Shown here piece by piece: positions 26,173 through 34,692 of a stretch of 64,000 nucleotides of DNA. Position 1 is the first letter of the stretch, and each line of letters opens with the position of its first letter. The position numbers and the translations under genes are program-made. The notes beneath the pieces are model-generated. The model did no database searches and was not told the DNA's origin. It was given only the letters and a program-made list of their open reading frames with translations. Origin of the DNA: Haloprofundus halophilus (GTDB taxonomy: Archaea > Halobacteriota > Halobacteria > Halobacteriales > Haloferacaceae); contig NZ_QQRR01000001.1 in NCBI RefSeq assembly GCF_003439925.1, forward strand, positions 1,550,001 through 1,614,000. Reading direction: 5' to 3'.

Positions 26173-26961
26173 ATGACTACCGCAACGAACGGCGGCGTCT
26201 CGCTTCACTACCAGACCGACGGTGACGGCGAAACCGTCGCGTTCGTCGGCGACGCGGGCTACGGCGCGTGGCAGTGGGGCTGGCAGCACGCCGCCGTCGC
26301 CGGGCCGTTCGAGAGTCTCGTCTACGACCAGCGCGGCGTCGGTCGCTCGGACGCCCCGGAAGGATCGTACACGGTCGGCGAGCTCGCACAGGACCTCGAA
26401 GTCGTCCTCGCCGACCACGGGGTCCGGAAAGCGCACCTCGTCGGCGCGGGTCTCGGCGGGATGGTCGCTCTCCAGACGGCGCTCTCGTCGAACCGCGTGG
26501 CGAGTTTGACACTGGTGGCGACGGCGGCGACGGGCGCCGAACTGGGGGTAGACTCGCTGCGCGCGGACCCGAGGAACCCCGAGGAACTCCGCCGGGCGAC
26601 CGAAGCGGCCCTCTCGGCGGCGTTCGTCGAGCGACACCCCGACGTCGTCGACCGAATCGTCACGTGGCGGGCCGACGAGGACGCGTCGCCGCGGGTGTGG
26701 GACGCACAGACGACCGCCGTAGAGCGGTTCGACGCGAGCGACCGACTGTACGAGATTACGGCTCCGAGCCTCGTCCTCCACGGGACCGCCGACTCGGCGT
26801 GGCCCGTCGAACGAGGGCGGAGACTCGCAGACGACCTCCCGCGCGGGACGTTCGAGGCGGTCGACGGCGCGGGTCACCTCGTCGGCGTCGAAACGTCGAA
26901 GGACGTCAACGACCGCCTCTTGGCGTTTCTGGAAGAGCACTCCGACGTGGAGTATCTCTGA
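26173..26961 (+). CDS. Alpha/beta-hydrolase-fold protein with glycine at the nucleophile position
   Basis: A 262-residue alpha/beta hydrolase. The fold is clear: oxyanion-side FVGDAGYGAWQWGWQH, LVYDQRGVGRSDAPEG, the elbow HLVGAGLGGMVALQ, the acid-loop region LVLHGTADSAWPVERG and the C-terminal histidine GAGHLVGVE. At the elbow the expected G-x-S-x-G is GAGLGG: the codon at the serine position is GGT (Gly). So a classical esterase or haloperoxidase mechanism is not possible as written. The ATG at 26173 is preferred over an upstream GTG. It may be a non-hydrolytic binding protein or use another nucleophile; see findings. Confidence 0.85.
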   Translation: MTTATNGGVSLHYQTDGDGETVAFVGDAGYGAWQWGWQHAAVAGPFESLVYDQRGVGRSDAPEGSYTVGELAQDLEVVLADHGVRKAHLVGAGLGGMVALQTALSSNRVASLTLVATAATGAELGVDSLRADPRNPEELRRATEAALSAAFVERHPDVVDRIVTWRADEDASPRVWDAQTTAVERFDASDRLYEITAPSLVLHGTADSAWPVERGRRLADDLPRGTFEAVDGAGHLVGVETSKDVNDRLLAFLEEHSDVEYL

Positions 26962-27035
26962 GACCCACCCCATAGACGTCGGCAGGATTCGCCCGGACGC
27001 AACGCCTTTGACCCCCGAGAGACTCAGTCTCCAGC

Positions 27036-27740
27036 ATGAGCAGACTTCGCTTCGCGCTTCTCGACGCCTCTCACGGCAGCGGAAGCACCAGACGGAACTT
27101 CAGACGCGAACTCGACGCCGACCTCGTGGAGTTCGCCGCCAGCGAGGGAGAGCTTCCCGACGGCTACGAGTACGACGGCGTCGTCGTCACCGGCTCTCGG
27201 GCCTCCGTGTACTGGGACGAAGAGTGGATACCGCCGCTCGTCGACTACGTCGCCGAAGCCGCCGGGCGTGGGATTCCCGTGCTCGGCGTCTGCTACGGCC
27301 ACCAGGTGCTCGCCGAGGCGCTCGGCGGGCGCGTCGGCGGCATGGACGACTTCGAAATCGGTTACAACGAGGTCGAGCATCTCGACAACGACCCGCTGTT
27401 CGAGGGCATCGACGACCGGTTTACCGTGTTCACGACCCACGGCGACGCGGTCCTCGAACTGCCGCCGGGCGCGGAGCTACTGGCGAAAAACGAGTTCGGC
27501 GTCCACGCCTTCCGTACGGGCGACAGCTACGGCGTGCAGTTCCACCCCGAGTACGACGTTGAGACGGCGCGCGAGGTGACCGAGGGCAAGCGCGAGCGAC
27601 TCGGCGACGAGCGGGTCGACGAGGTGCTCTCCGGTATCACGAGCGAGAAGTTCGACGCCGCCTGCGAGGCCAAGCAGTTGTTCGACAACTTCGTCGCGCA
27701 CGCGAAGCGCGTTCGCGAGGGGCAGGCGGCGGAAGTCTGA
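27036..27740 (+). CDS. Class I glutamine amidotransferase-like protein
   Basis: A 234-residue stand-alone class I GATase domain. The catalytic cysteine is in VLGVCYGHQVLAEALGG (about residue 86) and the His-Glu pair is in YGVQFHPEYD (about residue 170). Related proteins are often annotated GMP synthase-like or gamma-glutamyl-metabolism enzymes; without an attached synthetase domain the acceptor is unknown. The C-terminal about 50 residues extend the domain with a helical region (EKFDAACEAKQLFDNFVAHA). It lies between the hydrolase and the acyl-CoA dehydrogenase, all on the plus strand. Confidence 0.88.
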   Translation: MSRLRFALLDASHGSGSTRRNFRRELDADLVEFAASEGELPDGYEYDGVVVTGSRASVYWDEEWIPPLVDYVAEAAGRGIPVLGVCYGHQVLAEALGGRVGGMDDFEIGYNEVEHLDNDPLFEGIDDRFTVFTTHGDAVLELPPGAELLAKNEFGVHAFRTGDSYGVQFHPEYDVETAREVTEGKRERLGDERVDEVLSGITSEKFDAACEAKQLFDNFVAHAKRVREGQAAEV

Positions 27741-27822
27741 GCCATCTCGGCGGCGGGTGCGTCAACAGGCAACAGGCAACACTTACGAACACTTTTTCAC
27801 ACGACGCCGCGCAGAGTCCTAC

Positions 27823-29040
27823 ATGCTCGATTACGTAGATTTGGAGGCCGACCTCGACGAGGAGGAGCGGATGATTCGCGACACCGCCCGCAGGTTCGTC
27901 GACGAGAAGGTCAAACCGGAGATCGGCGACCACTACGAGGCGGGGACGTTCCCCGAGGAGCTCATCCCCGAGATGGGCGAACTCGGCTTCTACGCGCCGA
28001 ACCTCGACGGCTACGGCCTCCCGAACGTAGGCGAGCGCGCCTACGGACTGCTGATGCAGGAACTGGAGGCCGGCGACGCGGGCATCCGGTCGATGGCGAG
28101 CGTGCAGGGCGCGCTCGTGATGTACCCCATCCACGCCTTCGGCAGCGACGAGCAGAAAGAGCGCTGGCTCCCGGAGCTCGGGACGGGCGAGGCCGTCGGC
28201 TGTTTCGGTCTCACGGAGCCGAACCACGGGTCGAACCCCTCGGGGATGGAGACGCGTGCGGAGCGCGACTCCGCCGAGGAAACCTCGGCTGACCCCCGAG
28301 AAGCGACGAACGCTTCTCGGGACGGCGACGAGTACGTCCTCAACGGCTCGAAGACGTGGATCACGAACTCGCCCATCGCGGACGTGGCCGTCGTCTGGGC
28401 GCGCGACACCTCCGCCGACGGGTCGCCGATTCGCGGGTTCCTCGTCGAGACCGACCGAGACGGCGTGACGACGAACAAGATAGACGAGAAGCTCTCGATG
28501 CGCGCGTCCATCACGGGCGAGATCGGCCTCAACGACGTCCGCATCCCCGAGGAGAACGTCCTCCCGGGCGTCGAGGGGCTGAAAGGCCCGCTCTCGTGTC
28601 TCACGCAGGCGCGGTTCGGTATCGCGTGGGGCGCGGTCGGGTCGGCGCGCGACTGCTTCGAGACGGCGCGGCAGTACGCGACCGACCGCGAACAGTTCGG
28701 CGGCCCAATCGCACGCTTCCAGATTCAGCAGGAGAAACTCGCGGAGATGGCGACGCAGATCACGACGAGTCAGTTGCTCGCGTACCGCCTCGCCGACCTG
28801 AAAGAGCGCGGCGACCTCCGACCCGAGCAGGTGTCCATGGCCAAGCGCAACAACGTGCGGATGGCGCGCGACCAGGCGCGAATCGCCCGCGAGATGCTCG
28901 GAGGCAACGGTATCACGACCGACTACTCGCCGATGCGGCACCTCTCGAACCTGGAGACGGTGTACACCTACGAGGGAACCCACGATATCCATACGCTGGT
29001 CCTCGGGAAGGATCTCACCGGGATTGCGGCGTTCGAGTAG
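27823..29040 (+). CDS. Acyl-CoA dehydrogenase (glutaryl-CoA-dehydrogenase-like)
   Basis: A 405-residue flavoenzyme that oxidises acyl-CoA to enoyl-CoA, passing electrons to ETF. Visible features: N-terminal helical domain (DEEERMIRDTARRFVDEKVK), the FAD-contact segment CFGLTEPNHGSNPSG, LNGSKTWITNSPIADVAVVW, the catalytic glutamate region TVYTYEGTHDIHTLVLGK and the C-terminal GIAAFE. The form of the last segment resembles glutaryl-CoA dehydrogenases. About 18 extra residues (around residue 145-165, SAEETSADPREATNASRD) interrupt an otherwise conserved stretch and are encoded by two adjacent perfect DNA hairpins. The ATG at 27823 is the natural start. Its 3' end is copied twice more downstream. 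Confidence 0.93.
   Translation: MLDYVDLEADLDEEERMIRDTARRFVDEKVKPEIGDHYEAGTFPEELIPEMGELGFYAPNLDGYGLPNVGERAYGLLMQELEAGDAGIRSMASVQGALVMYPIHAFGSDEQKERWLPELGTGEAVGCFGLTEPNHGSNPSGMETRAERDSAEETSADPREATNASRDGDEYVLNGSKTWITNSPIADVAVVWARDTSADGSPIRGFLVETDRDGVTTNKIDEKLSMRASITGEIGLNDVRIPEENVLPGVEGLKGPLSCLTQARFGIAWGAVGSARDCFETARQYATDREQFGGPIARFQIQQEKLAEMATQITTSQLLAYRLADLKERGDLRPEQVSMAKRNNVRMARDQARIAREMLGGNGITTDYSPMRHLSNLETVYTYEGTHDIHTLVLGKDLTGIAAFE
28273..28321. repeat. Two adjacent perfect hairpins inside the acyl-CoA dehydrogenase gene
   Basis: GCCGAGG-AAA-CCTCGGC (28273-28289) and CCCGAGAAGCG-ACGAA-CGCTTCTCGGG (28295-28321) lie five bases apart, in frame, and encode the extra residues in the enzyme. Both arms are exact. 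Confidence 0.85.
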
Positions 29041-29187
29041 TCTTCGAGAAATATCGCAATCGCGGTGAGAAACCGGGATTGCGGCGTTCGAGTAGCTTTT
29101 CGAGAAATATCGCAATCGCGGTGAGAAACCGGGATTGCGGCGTTCGAGTAGTCTTCGAGAAATATCGCAATCGCGGAGAGAATAACC
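29020..29187. repeat. 55-57-bp tandem repeat duplicating the 3' end of the acyl-CoA dehydrogenase gene
   Basis: Three units at 29020-29074, 29075-29130 and 29131-29187. Each begins with the last about 21 bases of the gene including its stop (GGGATTGCGGCGTTCGAGTAG) and continues with a spacer that contains TATCGCAATCGCGG. Within each unit GATTGCG and CGCAATC can pair. Only the first copy is coding. The remaining stretch to 29341 is A/T-richer and likely holds the promoter of the next gene; nothing else is seen there. Confidence 0.92.
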
Positions 29188-29341
29188 AGTTCGACTATCT
29201 TACAGTCAATTTCTGAATCAGTTTTCGCAGAGACGCCGCAGACGTTGGAAATCGAGCACCTATACCGGTTAGGGATGTACGTTTCGGTTGTGACACGGAC
29301 GGGGAGGCTTTACCTGTCGACGACGTAGCGTCGGGCGAGCC

Positions 29342-29629
29342 ATGACCACTCCAGCGTACAACGGCTCAGCCGAACTCGACCTCACGCACGCCGAGTCGTG
29401 GGTCGTCCACGCCGCCGTTCTCGCGGCCATCGAGCGCACGCTCGACACCGGGCAGAAGCCGATGCAGGAACACGCCCTCCGCGAGAAGGTCGAAGAGGAC
29501 GAAACGTTCACCGACAGCGAACTCCGGAGGCTCCGACAGATGCTCGCGACGTATCTGGAGTCCGCACCCGAACGCGACGTCGAACCCGGCGAAGCCGTAC
29601 TCGGCTACATCCGCCGAACCATCGAATAA
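29342..29629 (+). CDS. Conserved haloarchaeal 95-residue protein
   Basis: A small, mostly helical protein (LDLTHAESWVVHAAVLAAIE; LREKVEEDETFTDSELRRLR; LATYLESAPERDVEPGEAVL). It has no cysteines, membrane segments or catalytic motif. The family appears widespread in haloarchaea as I remember it, but no function is known to me. It is transcribed toward the convergent DCC-family gene, 51 bases away. Confidence 0.75.
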   Translation: MTTPAYNGSAELDLTHAESWVVHAAVLAAIERTLDTGQKPMQEHALREKVEEDETFTDSELRRLRQMLATYLESAPERDVEPGEAVLGYIRRTIE

Positions 29630-29680
29630 CTGGCCCTCGGTCCCCGAACCGGGCGAACGCGCCGCCGTCTCGCCGCCCCG

Positions 29681-30037
29681 TCAGACCGACGACCGACTGA
29701 CGAACCGTCCCCAGACCGCCCGTCGGTCGGCGGCCCACCGATAGAGTCGCTCGCGGAGCGACGGGTACGCCGGCACTCGACGGAGTACCGAAAACACACC
29801 GTCGAAGACGGGATGCAACGCCGCGAGCACTCGCTCCGCGGCCGCTCCGCAGGAGTAGACAGTCTCGTCCGTGAGCAGATGCGCACAGTTCTCGTAGTCC
29901 GCCGGGAGGCGCGCGAGCTGGTCGTCGGCGAGTTCCGCGAAGCCGATCAACTCGAACTCGCCGTAGCGGTCGGCGACGACGGCACACCACGTGCAGAAGC
30001 CGCAGTCGTCGTCGTAGACGAGACGTGGCGCGGACAT
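29681..30037 (-). CDS. DCC-family thiol-disulfide oxidoreductase-like protein
   Basis: A 118-residue protein with the family motif DDDCGFCTWC near the N-terminus (residues 9-18), the redox-active DxxCxxC of the DCC (DUF393) group, and the typical C-terminal region LRRVPAYPSLRERLYRWAAD. Such proteins resemble glutaredoxin-like redox carriers but their substrates are not known. The ATG at 30037 lies 43 bases from the stop of the cupin gene on the same strand. Confidence 0.88.
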   Translation of the reverse strand: MSAPRLVYDDDCGFCTWCAVVADRYGEFELIGFAELADDQLARLPADYENCAHLLTDETVYSCGAAAERVLAALHPVFDGVFSVLRRVPAYPSLRERLYRWAADRRAVWGRFVSRSSV

Positions 30038-30079
30038 ACGCTCCCGTTCGACGGCCGCCCCCTTAGTGTTCCCCGTTTT

Positions 30080-30556
30080 TCACCCCTCCCAGTAGCCGAC
30101 GGTGTCGTCGCGGCGGTAGTAGCCCTCGACGACTCGCGGGGCGTCGCTGCCGGGAGCCGACCCGGCGAAGATGCCGACCTTCCCCGAATCCGGGTAGACG
30201 CTCACGTCCGGGTCGTCCATCGTCGACAGCATCAGATAACGGAGCGTCCCGCCGCCGTCGCTGCCGACTCGGTGGGCGCTCTCCTCGCCGGCCGGCAGTG
30301 CGACGTAGTCGCCTTCTCGCAGGTCGTACTCGTCGCCGTCGAGACGGAGCGTGCCGCGACCGGAGAGTACGTAGATTGCCTCCTCGTTGCCCGTGTGGAA
30401 GTGATAGGGCCACGAGTTTCCGCCGGGCGGGAGTTCGTAGAGACTGCAGCCGAGGCGGTCGCCGCCGGCGGCGCTGGCGAGTTTCTTCCGTCGGAAGTGG
30501 GTGTCGTCGCGCTCGGTCTCGGTCCAGTCGATGTCGGCTTCGTTGACGGGTTCCAT
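30080..30556 (-). CDS. Cupin-domain protein
   Basis: A 158-residue single-domain cupin. The two cupin motifs are visible: PGGNSWPYHFHTGNEEAIYV (HxH and E metal ligands, about residues 45-64) and LPAGEESAHRVGSDGG (the second-motif histidine). Between them lies the strand GRGTLRLDGDEYDLREGDYV. The fold binds a metal and either small ligands or sugars; bacterial relatives include uncharacterised or mannose-6-phosphate-isomerase-like proteins. The ATG at 30556 (MEPVNEADIDW) is the best start. Function not assignable beyond the fold. Confidence 0.88.
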   Translation of the reverse strand: MEPVNEADIDWTETERDDTHFRRKKLASAAGGDRLGCSLYELPPGGNSWPYHFHTGNEEAIYVLSGRGTLRLDGDEYDLREGDYVALPAGEESAHRVGSDGGGTLRYLMLSTMDDPDVSVYPDSGKVGIFAGSAPGSDAPRVVEGYYRRDDTVGYWEG

Positions 30557-30721
30557 ACGCCGGCTTCGCGGGCGGTGGCTATCAAACCGGGTCGAAACGA
30601 ATCGGACGCCAAAGGCAGTAATGGGGTGACGACGCCACGAGCCGTTCGCTCGCGGAGACGCCATCAGACTCGTCCGACTCGGCTGACGAGCCATCTGCTC
30701 ACGCCGTTCGCAGAGACGTGC

Positions 30722-30731
30722 CCTTAAGTAG
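30722..30731 (+). promoter_or_regulatory. TATA box of the ferredoxin gene
   Basis: CCTTAAGTAG centred about 27 bases before the ATG at 30754, predicting a leaderless transcript. Confidence 0.65.
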
Positions 30732-30735
30732 CTGA

Positions 30736-31074
<339 letters not shown>

Positions 31075-31173
31075 GCCGCCGTCCGTCGCCGCGGACCTCC
31101 TCTCGAAGACGAGAGTCCCCGAGAGCGACCGGTACCCAGTTAGATAACGTCGGATGTGGCACTCACTAGTGTA

Positions 31174-31629
31174 ATGACCTCGCAAGAAGTCACGGACACG
31201 CTAAAGCAGGCGTACATGGACGAGATAGAGACGGTGATGAACTATCTGACGAACTCTATCGTGCTCGACGGCGTCAGCGCCGAGGAGGTCAAGGAGTCGC
31301 TCCGCGAGGACATCCAGGAGGAGCTCGGCCACGCGGAGATGCTCGGCGAGCGGCTCAAACAGCTCGACGAGCAGCCGCCGGGCTCCGCCGAGTTCGAACC
31401 CCGACAGGAGACGCTCCAGCCGCCGGAGGACACGACGGACGTGTACTCGGTCATCGACGGCGTGCTCGACGCCGAGGAGGACGCTATCGAGACGTACCGC
31501 TCGCTCATCGAGCAGGCCGAGGAGGCCGGCGACCCCGTCACCGAGGACATCGGCGTGACCATTCTCGCCGACGAGGAGGCCCACCGCACCGAGTTCCGCG
31601 GCTTCAGAAAAGAGTACAAGGGCGACTGA
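31174..31629 (+). CDS. Ferritin-like (rubrerythrin/DUF892-type) diiron protein
   Basis: A 151-residue four-helix-bundle protein with two ExxH-type metal motifs, EELGHAEMLG (about residue 48) and ADEEAHRTEFRG (about residue 135), and further acidic ligands at YMDEIETVMNY and DAEEDAIETY. This pattern is that of ferritin-like diiron proteins involved in iron storage or peroxide detoxification. The ATG at 31174 is preferred to one six codons upstream. It lies 99 bases behind the ferredoxin on the same strand with a possible promoter between them. Confidence 0.88.
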   Translation: MTSQEVTDTLKQAYMDEIETVMNYLTNSIVLDGVSAEEVKESLREDIQEELGHAEMLGERLKQLDEQPPGSAEFEPRQETLQPPEDTTDVYSVIDGVLDAEEDAIETYRSLIEQAEEAGDPVTEDIGVTILADEEAHRTEFRGFRKEYKGD

Positions 31630-31667
31630 GAGCGGCGTCGTAGACGACGCAGACGGCGTGGGGCGAC

Positions 31668-33893
31668 TCAGTCGGCCGTCGCCGGACGTGCGTCGTCGGC
31701 TGCGGTCGCCGTCTCCGCCTTCGCGTCGAGCGCTTCGATGAGCAGTTCGGCGACGTCGACGATTTCGATGTCGTCCTCGAAGTCGCCCGTTTTCCGCCCG
31801 TCCTCGTACATCGTCATGCACATCGGACAGGCGACGACGAACTTCTCGACCGCCGAACCCGCGTCGGTGTCTTCGAGCGCCTCGCGGAGTCGCTTTTCGC
31901 TGGGTTTCGGCTCTTCGTCGAACTCCATCCAGAGCCCGCCGCCGCCGCCGCCGCAGCAGAAGGAGTCCGCGCGATTGCGCGGCATCTCGTGGAGGTCGCA
32001 GCCGGTCGCTTCGATGATGTCTCGGGGTGCTTCGTACACGTCGTTGTAGCGGCCGAGGTGACACGGGTCGTGGTAGGTGACGGTGTAGTCGAGTTCCGTC
32101 CCGTCGAGGCCGAGGCGGCCGTCGGAGACGAGTTGTTCGACGACCTGCGACCAGTGGTACACCGGAATCTCGCCCTCTTCGTTCCAGTACTCGTCGTACT
32201 CGAACGGCATCACGGGGTCGTCGGCGAACTCGCCGAAGTCGATCTCCGGGTACTCGTTCTTCATCGTGTTGTACGAGTGCGGGTCCGTGCAGACGATTTT
32301 CTCGAACTCGCACTCCTCGAACGTCTCGACGTGGTGGCCGGCGAGTTCGAGGTAGAGGAACTCCTCGCCGACGCGTCGGATGTCGTTGCCGTCGAACTTC
32401 TCGTCGTCGAAGAGGATGCCGAAGGAGACGCCCGCGCGCTCGAACAGCGTGGCGAGCGAGCGCGCGACCTTCTTGTTTCGGTCGTCGTAGCTCGGGTAGT
32501 CGCCGACGTACCAGAGGAACTCGACTTCCTCCTCGCGGGCGTCGGTGAGGTCGAAGTCGAGGGTATCGGCCCAGTCGGCGCGCTTGCGCGGCGGGTCGCC
32601 AAACGTGTTGCCCTTCTGCATCAGGTTGCCGAAGACGTCCTGCATGTTCGACTGGACCGCGCCCTCGTCGGTGAGCTGGCGGTTCATCCGTGTGAAGGAG
32701 TTGAGGTGCTCGATTTCGACCGGGCAGGCGTCCATACACGCCATACACGCCATGCAGGACTCCATCGTCGAAGCGTCGATGACGGCGTTACCGCCGTCGG
32801 CGATTATCGGCTTCGACTCCGTCTCGCCGGCGTCGAGCGACTCTCTGTAGGATTTGAGGTCGAGAATCACGTCGCGCGGGTCGAGCGGCCGGCCGGACGC
32901 TTTCGCCGGGCAGACCGACGAACAGCGGCCGCACTTCGTGCAGGCGTCCTGGTCGAGAATCTCCTTCCAGGAGAAGTCGTCGATGGACTCGGCGTTGACG
33001 TGGTCCAGGTCGGCGGGGACGCCCGGAAGCCGACTCCCGGCTCTCTCGTCGCGGGTGACGACGTTGGCGAACGACGAGAGCATGTGAAACGGTTTGGCGT
33101 AGGGAATCCACGCGATGAACCCCAGCGCGAGAAGCGAGTGGCTCCACCAGCCGAACCAGTACAGCGACTCGGCCTGTCCGGCGGACATCCCCGCGGCGTC
33201 GAACACCAGCGCGAGGAAGTACCCGACGAAGCTCACCGTCTCGAACTCGGGAAAACCGGTGCCGGCGATGCGGAGCCCCTCGATGAGGTAGCCGCCGACA
33301 CCGAGCAGAAACAGCGTCCAGACGAACGCGTCGTCCTCCGTCGAGGTGTGTTTCCCCCAGAGTCGGTCGTGGCGGACGGCGTAGCGTCGGTACAGCGCCA
33401 TGGAGACGCCGACGACGAACAGAAAGCCCATCGCGTCCATCACGAGCGAGTACGAGAGGTAGAAGTCCCCTCGGAAGAACGACCCCTGTCCGAGCAGTTT
33501 CGTCCAGATGTCCATGTCGAACGCGAGGATGGAGGTCCCGATGAACAGCGTCAGAAAACCCCAGAGGATGAACGCGTGCATCACACCCGCGTAGAGGTCG
33601 CGGTCGAACTGCTTCTCGTTCGAGAGGGCGATTCGGGCGGCGGTCCCGACTCGCTCGGGGAGTTCCGCGAGGCGGTCGACGGGTTCGTCGCTCCCGCGGG
33701 TGTAGCGGGCGAACCGCTCGTACACGCCGTAGGCGAAGACGAGAATGACCAACGCCGCCAGCCAGTAGAAGACGACCTCGCCGACGTGGCTGATAGTCCA
33801 GAACGTCGGACGCGTCGGCGCCTCCGCCTGCAGGAGCGCCGCTGGAACGCCCGGAGACGGCGCGAACGCGCCGCCCACCTGCAAATCTGTCAT
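31668..33893 (-). CDS. HdrD-like membrane iron-sulfur oxidoreductase (NarI-like + 2[4Fe-4S] + two CCG domains)
   Basis: A 741-residue fusion. Residues about 30-290 form a NarI/HdrE-like membrane unit of six helices with candidate haem-ligand histidines (AGVMHAFILWGF; FGWWSHSLLALGF). Then come two [4Fe-4S] sites CTKCGRCSSVCP (about 325) and CMACMACMDACPVE (about 382), and two CCG domains (YHDPCHLGRYNDV; SFCCGGGGGGLWME with CPMCMTMYED) as in HdrD, GlpC and GlcF. It probably moves electrons between a soluble donor and the quinone pool; the donor dehydrogenase is not adjacent. The ATG at 33893 is preferred to a TTG two codons upstream. Haloarchaeal relatives are annotated heterodisulfide-reductase-related; there is no CoM/CoB chemistry in these organisms. 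Confidence 0.9.
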   Translation of the reverse strand: MTDLQVGGAFAPSPGVPAALLQAEAPTRPTFWTISHVGEVVFYWLAALVILVFAYGVYERFARYTRGSDEPVDRLAELPERVGTAARIALSNEKQFDRDLYAGVMHAFILWGFLTLFIGTSILAFDMDIWTKLLGQGSFFRGDFYLSYSLVMDAMGFLFVVGVSMALYRRYAVRHDRLWGKHTSTEDDAFVWTLFLLGVGGYLIEGLRIAGTGFPEFETVSFVGYFLALVFDAAGMSAGQAESLYWFGWWSHSLLALGFIAWIPYAKPFHMLSSFANVVTRDERAGSRLPGVPADLDHVNAESIDDFSWKEILDQDACTKCGRCSSVCPAKASGRPLDPRDVILDLKSYRESLDAGETESKPIIADGGNAVIDASTMESCMACMACMDACPVEIEHLNSFTRMNRQLTDEGAVQSNMQDVFGNLMQKGNTFGDPPRKRADWADTLDFDLTDAREEEVEFLWYVGDYPSYDDRNKKVARSLATLFERAGVSFGILFDDEKFDGNDIRRVGEEFLYLELAGHHVETFEECEFEKIVCTDPHSYNTMKNEYPEIDFGEFADDPVMPFEYDEYWNEEGEIPVYHWSQVVEQLVSDGRLGLDGTELDYTVTYHDPCHLGRYNDVYEAPRDIIEATGCDLHEMPRNRADSFCCGGGGGGLWMEFDEEPKPSEKRLREALEDTDAGSAVEKFVVACPMCMTMYEDGRKTGDFEDDIEIVDVAELLIEALDAKAETATAADDARPATAD

Positions 33894-33987
33894 ACTCAAT
33901 CACCGGGGTACGGACCGGTTAAATCTTGCCACCCGCTTCGCCGCGCGAGAGAGCACGAACGGGGCGGAGCGGTAGACGGCGCGAGGG

Positions 33988-34692
33988 TCAGACGACCGCC
34001 CACGCCGCAAGAACTGCCGCGACGGTAAACCCGAGCCAGTCCAGACGGGCGAACCGGAGCATCGGCAACGTCGGGTTCCAAGCGAAGCAGCGAGCGCGGA
34101 GTGCGAGCGACAGTCGGTCTGCGCGCCCGAACGCGCGACCGAGGCCCGCTATCGCCGTGAGTTCGATGCGCTCGACGACTGGTCGCTCGTCGCCGAGTCG
34201 GGCGGCCATCGCCTCGCGGGTGCGCCGCAAATCCGAGAGCAAGAGCGGGAAGAATCGGAACACGAGCGCGATTCCCGTACCGAGGAACTGTCCGAATTTC
34301 CCGGGCACGGTGCGCTGGACGGCCGCTCGCGTCTCGCGGACGGGCGTCGACCGGACGTAGGCGGCGGTGACGAACAGTACGAGGAGGGCGCGATAACTGG
34401 CGAGCGCGGGGTCGATGGCGTCCGCGAAAACGACCCACGGCGGGCCGAGCGTCAGCGCCGAGACGAGCGGCCCGGCGGCGAGAAACGGGAGCACGAAGCG
34501 GTACCCCCGCAGCGCGGAGAGGGGCGAGAGACCCGAGGACGACAGAAGTGCGGCGGTCACACCCGAGAGCACGAGCAGGCCTCGGGGCGTCTCGTGGGCG
34601 AACGCGGCACCGACGAAAGCGAACTGCACGAGGAGTTTCGTCCGCGGGTCGAGGCGGTGGGCGAGCGAGTCGCCCGGCGAGTACGTCAGCAC
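33988..34692 (-). CDS. bioN: ECF transporter transmembrane component (EcfT/BioN)
   Basis: A 234-residue membrane protein with about five or six helices and the EcfT coupling-helix motifs RLGDERPVVERIE and AFGRADRLSLALRARCF, which contain the Ala-Arg-Gly-like sites that grip the ATPase. It transmits ATP hydrolysis to the substrate-binding BioY. Start is GTG at 34692, inside the last codons of bioM (7-base overlap), so the three genes form one translationally coupled operon bioY-bioM-bioN. It could serve other S-components as well, as shared EcfT proteins do. Confidence 0.9.
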   Translation of the reverse strand: MLTYSPGDSLAHRLDPRTKLLVQFAFVGAAFAHETPRGLLVLSGVTAALLSSSGLSPLSALRGYRFVLPFLAAGPLVSALTLGPPWVVFADAIDPALASYRALLVLFVTAAYVRSTPVRETRAAVQRTVPGKFGQFLGTGIALVFRFFPLLLSDLRRTREAMAARLGDERPVVERIELTAIAGLGRAFGRADRLSLALRARCFAWNPTLPMLRFARLDWLGFTVAAVLAAWAVV

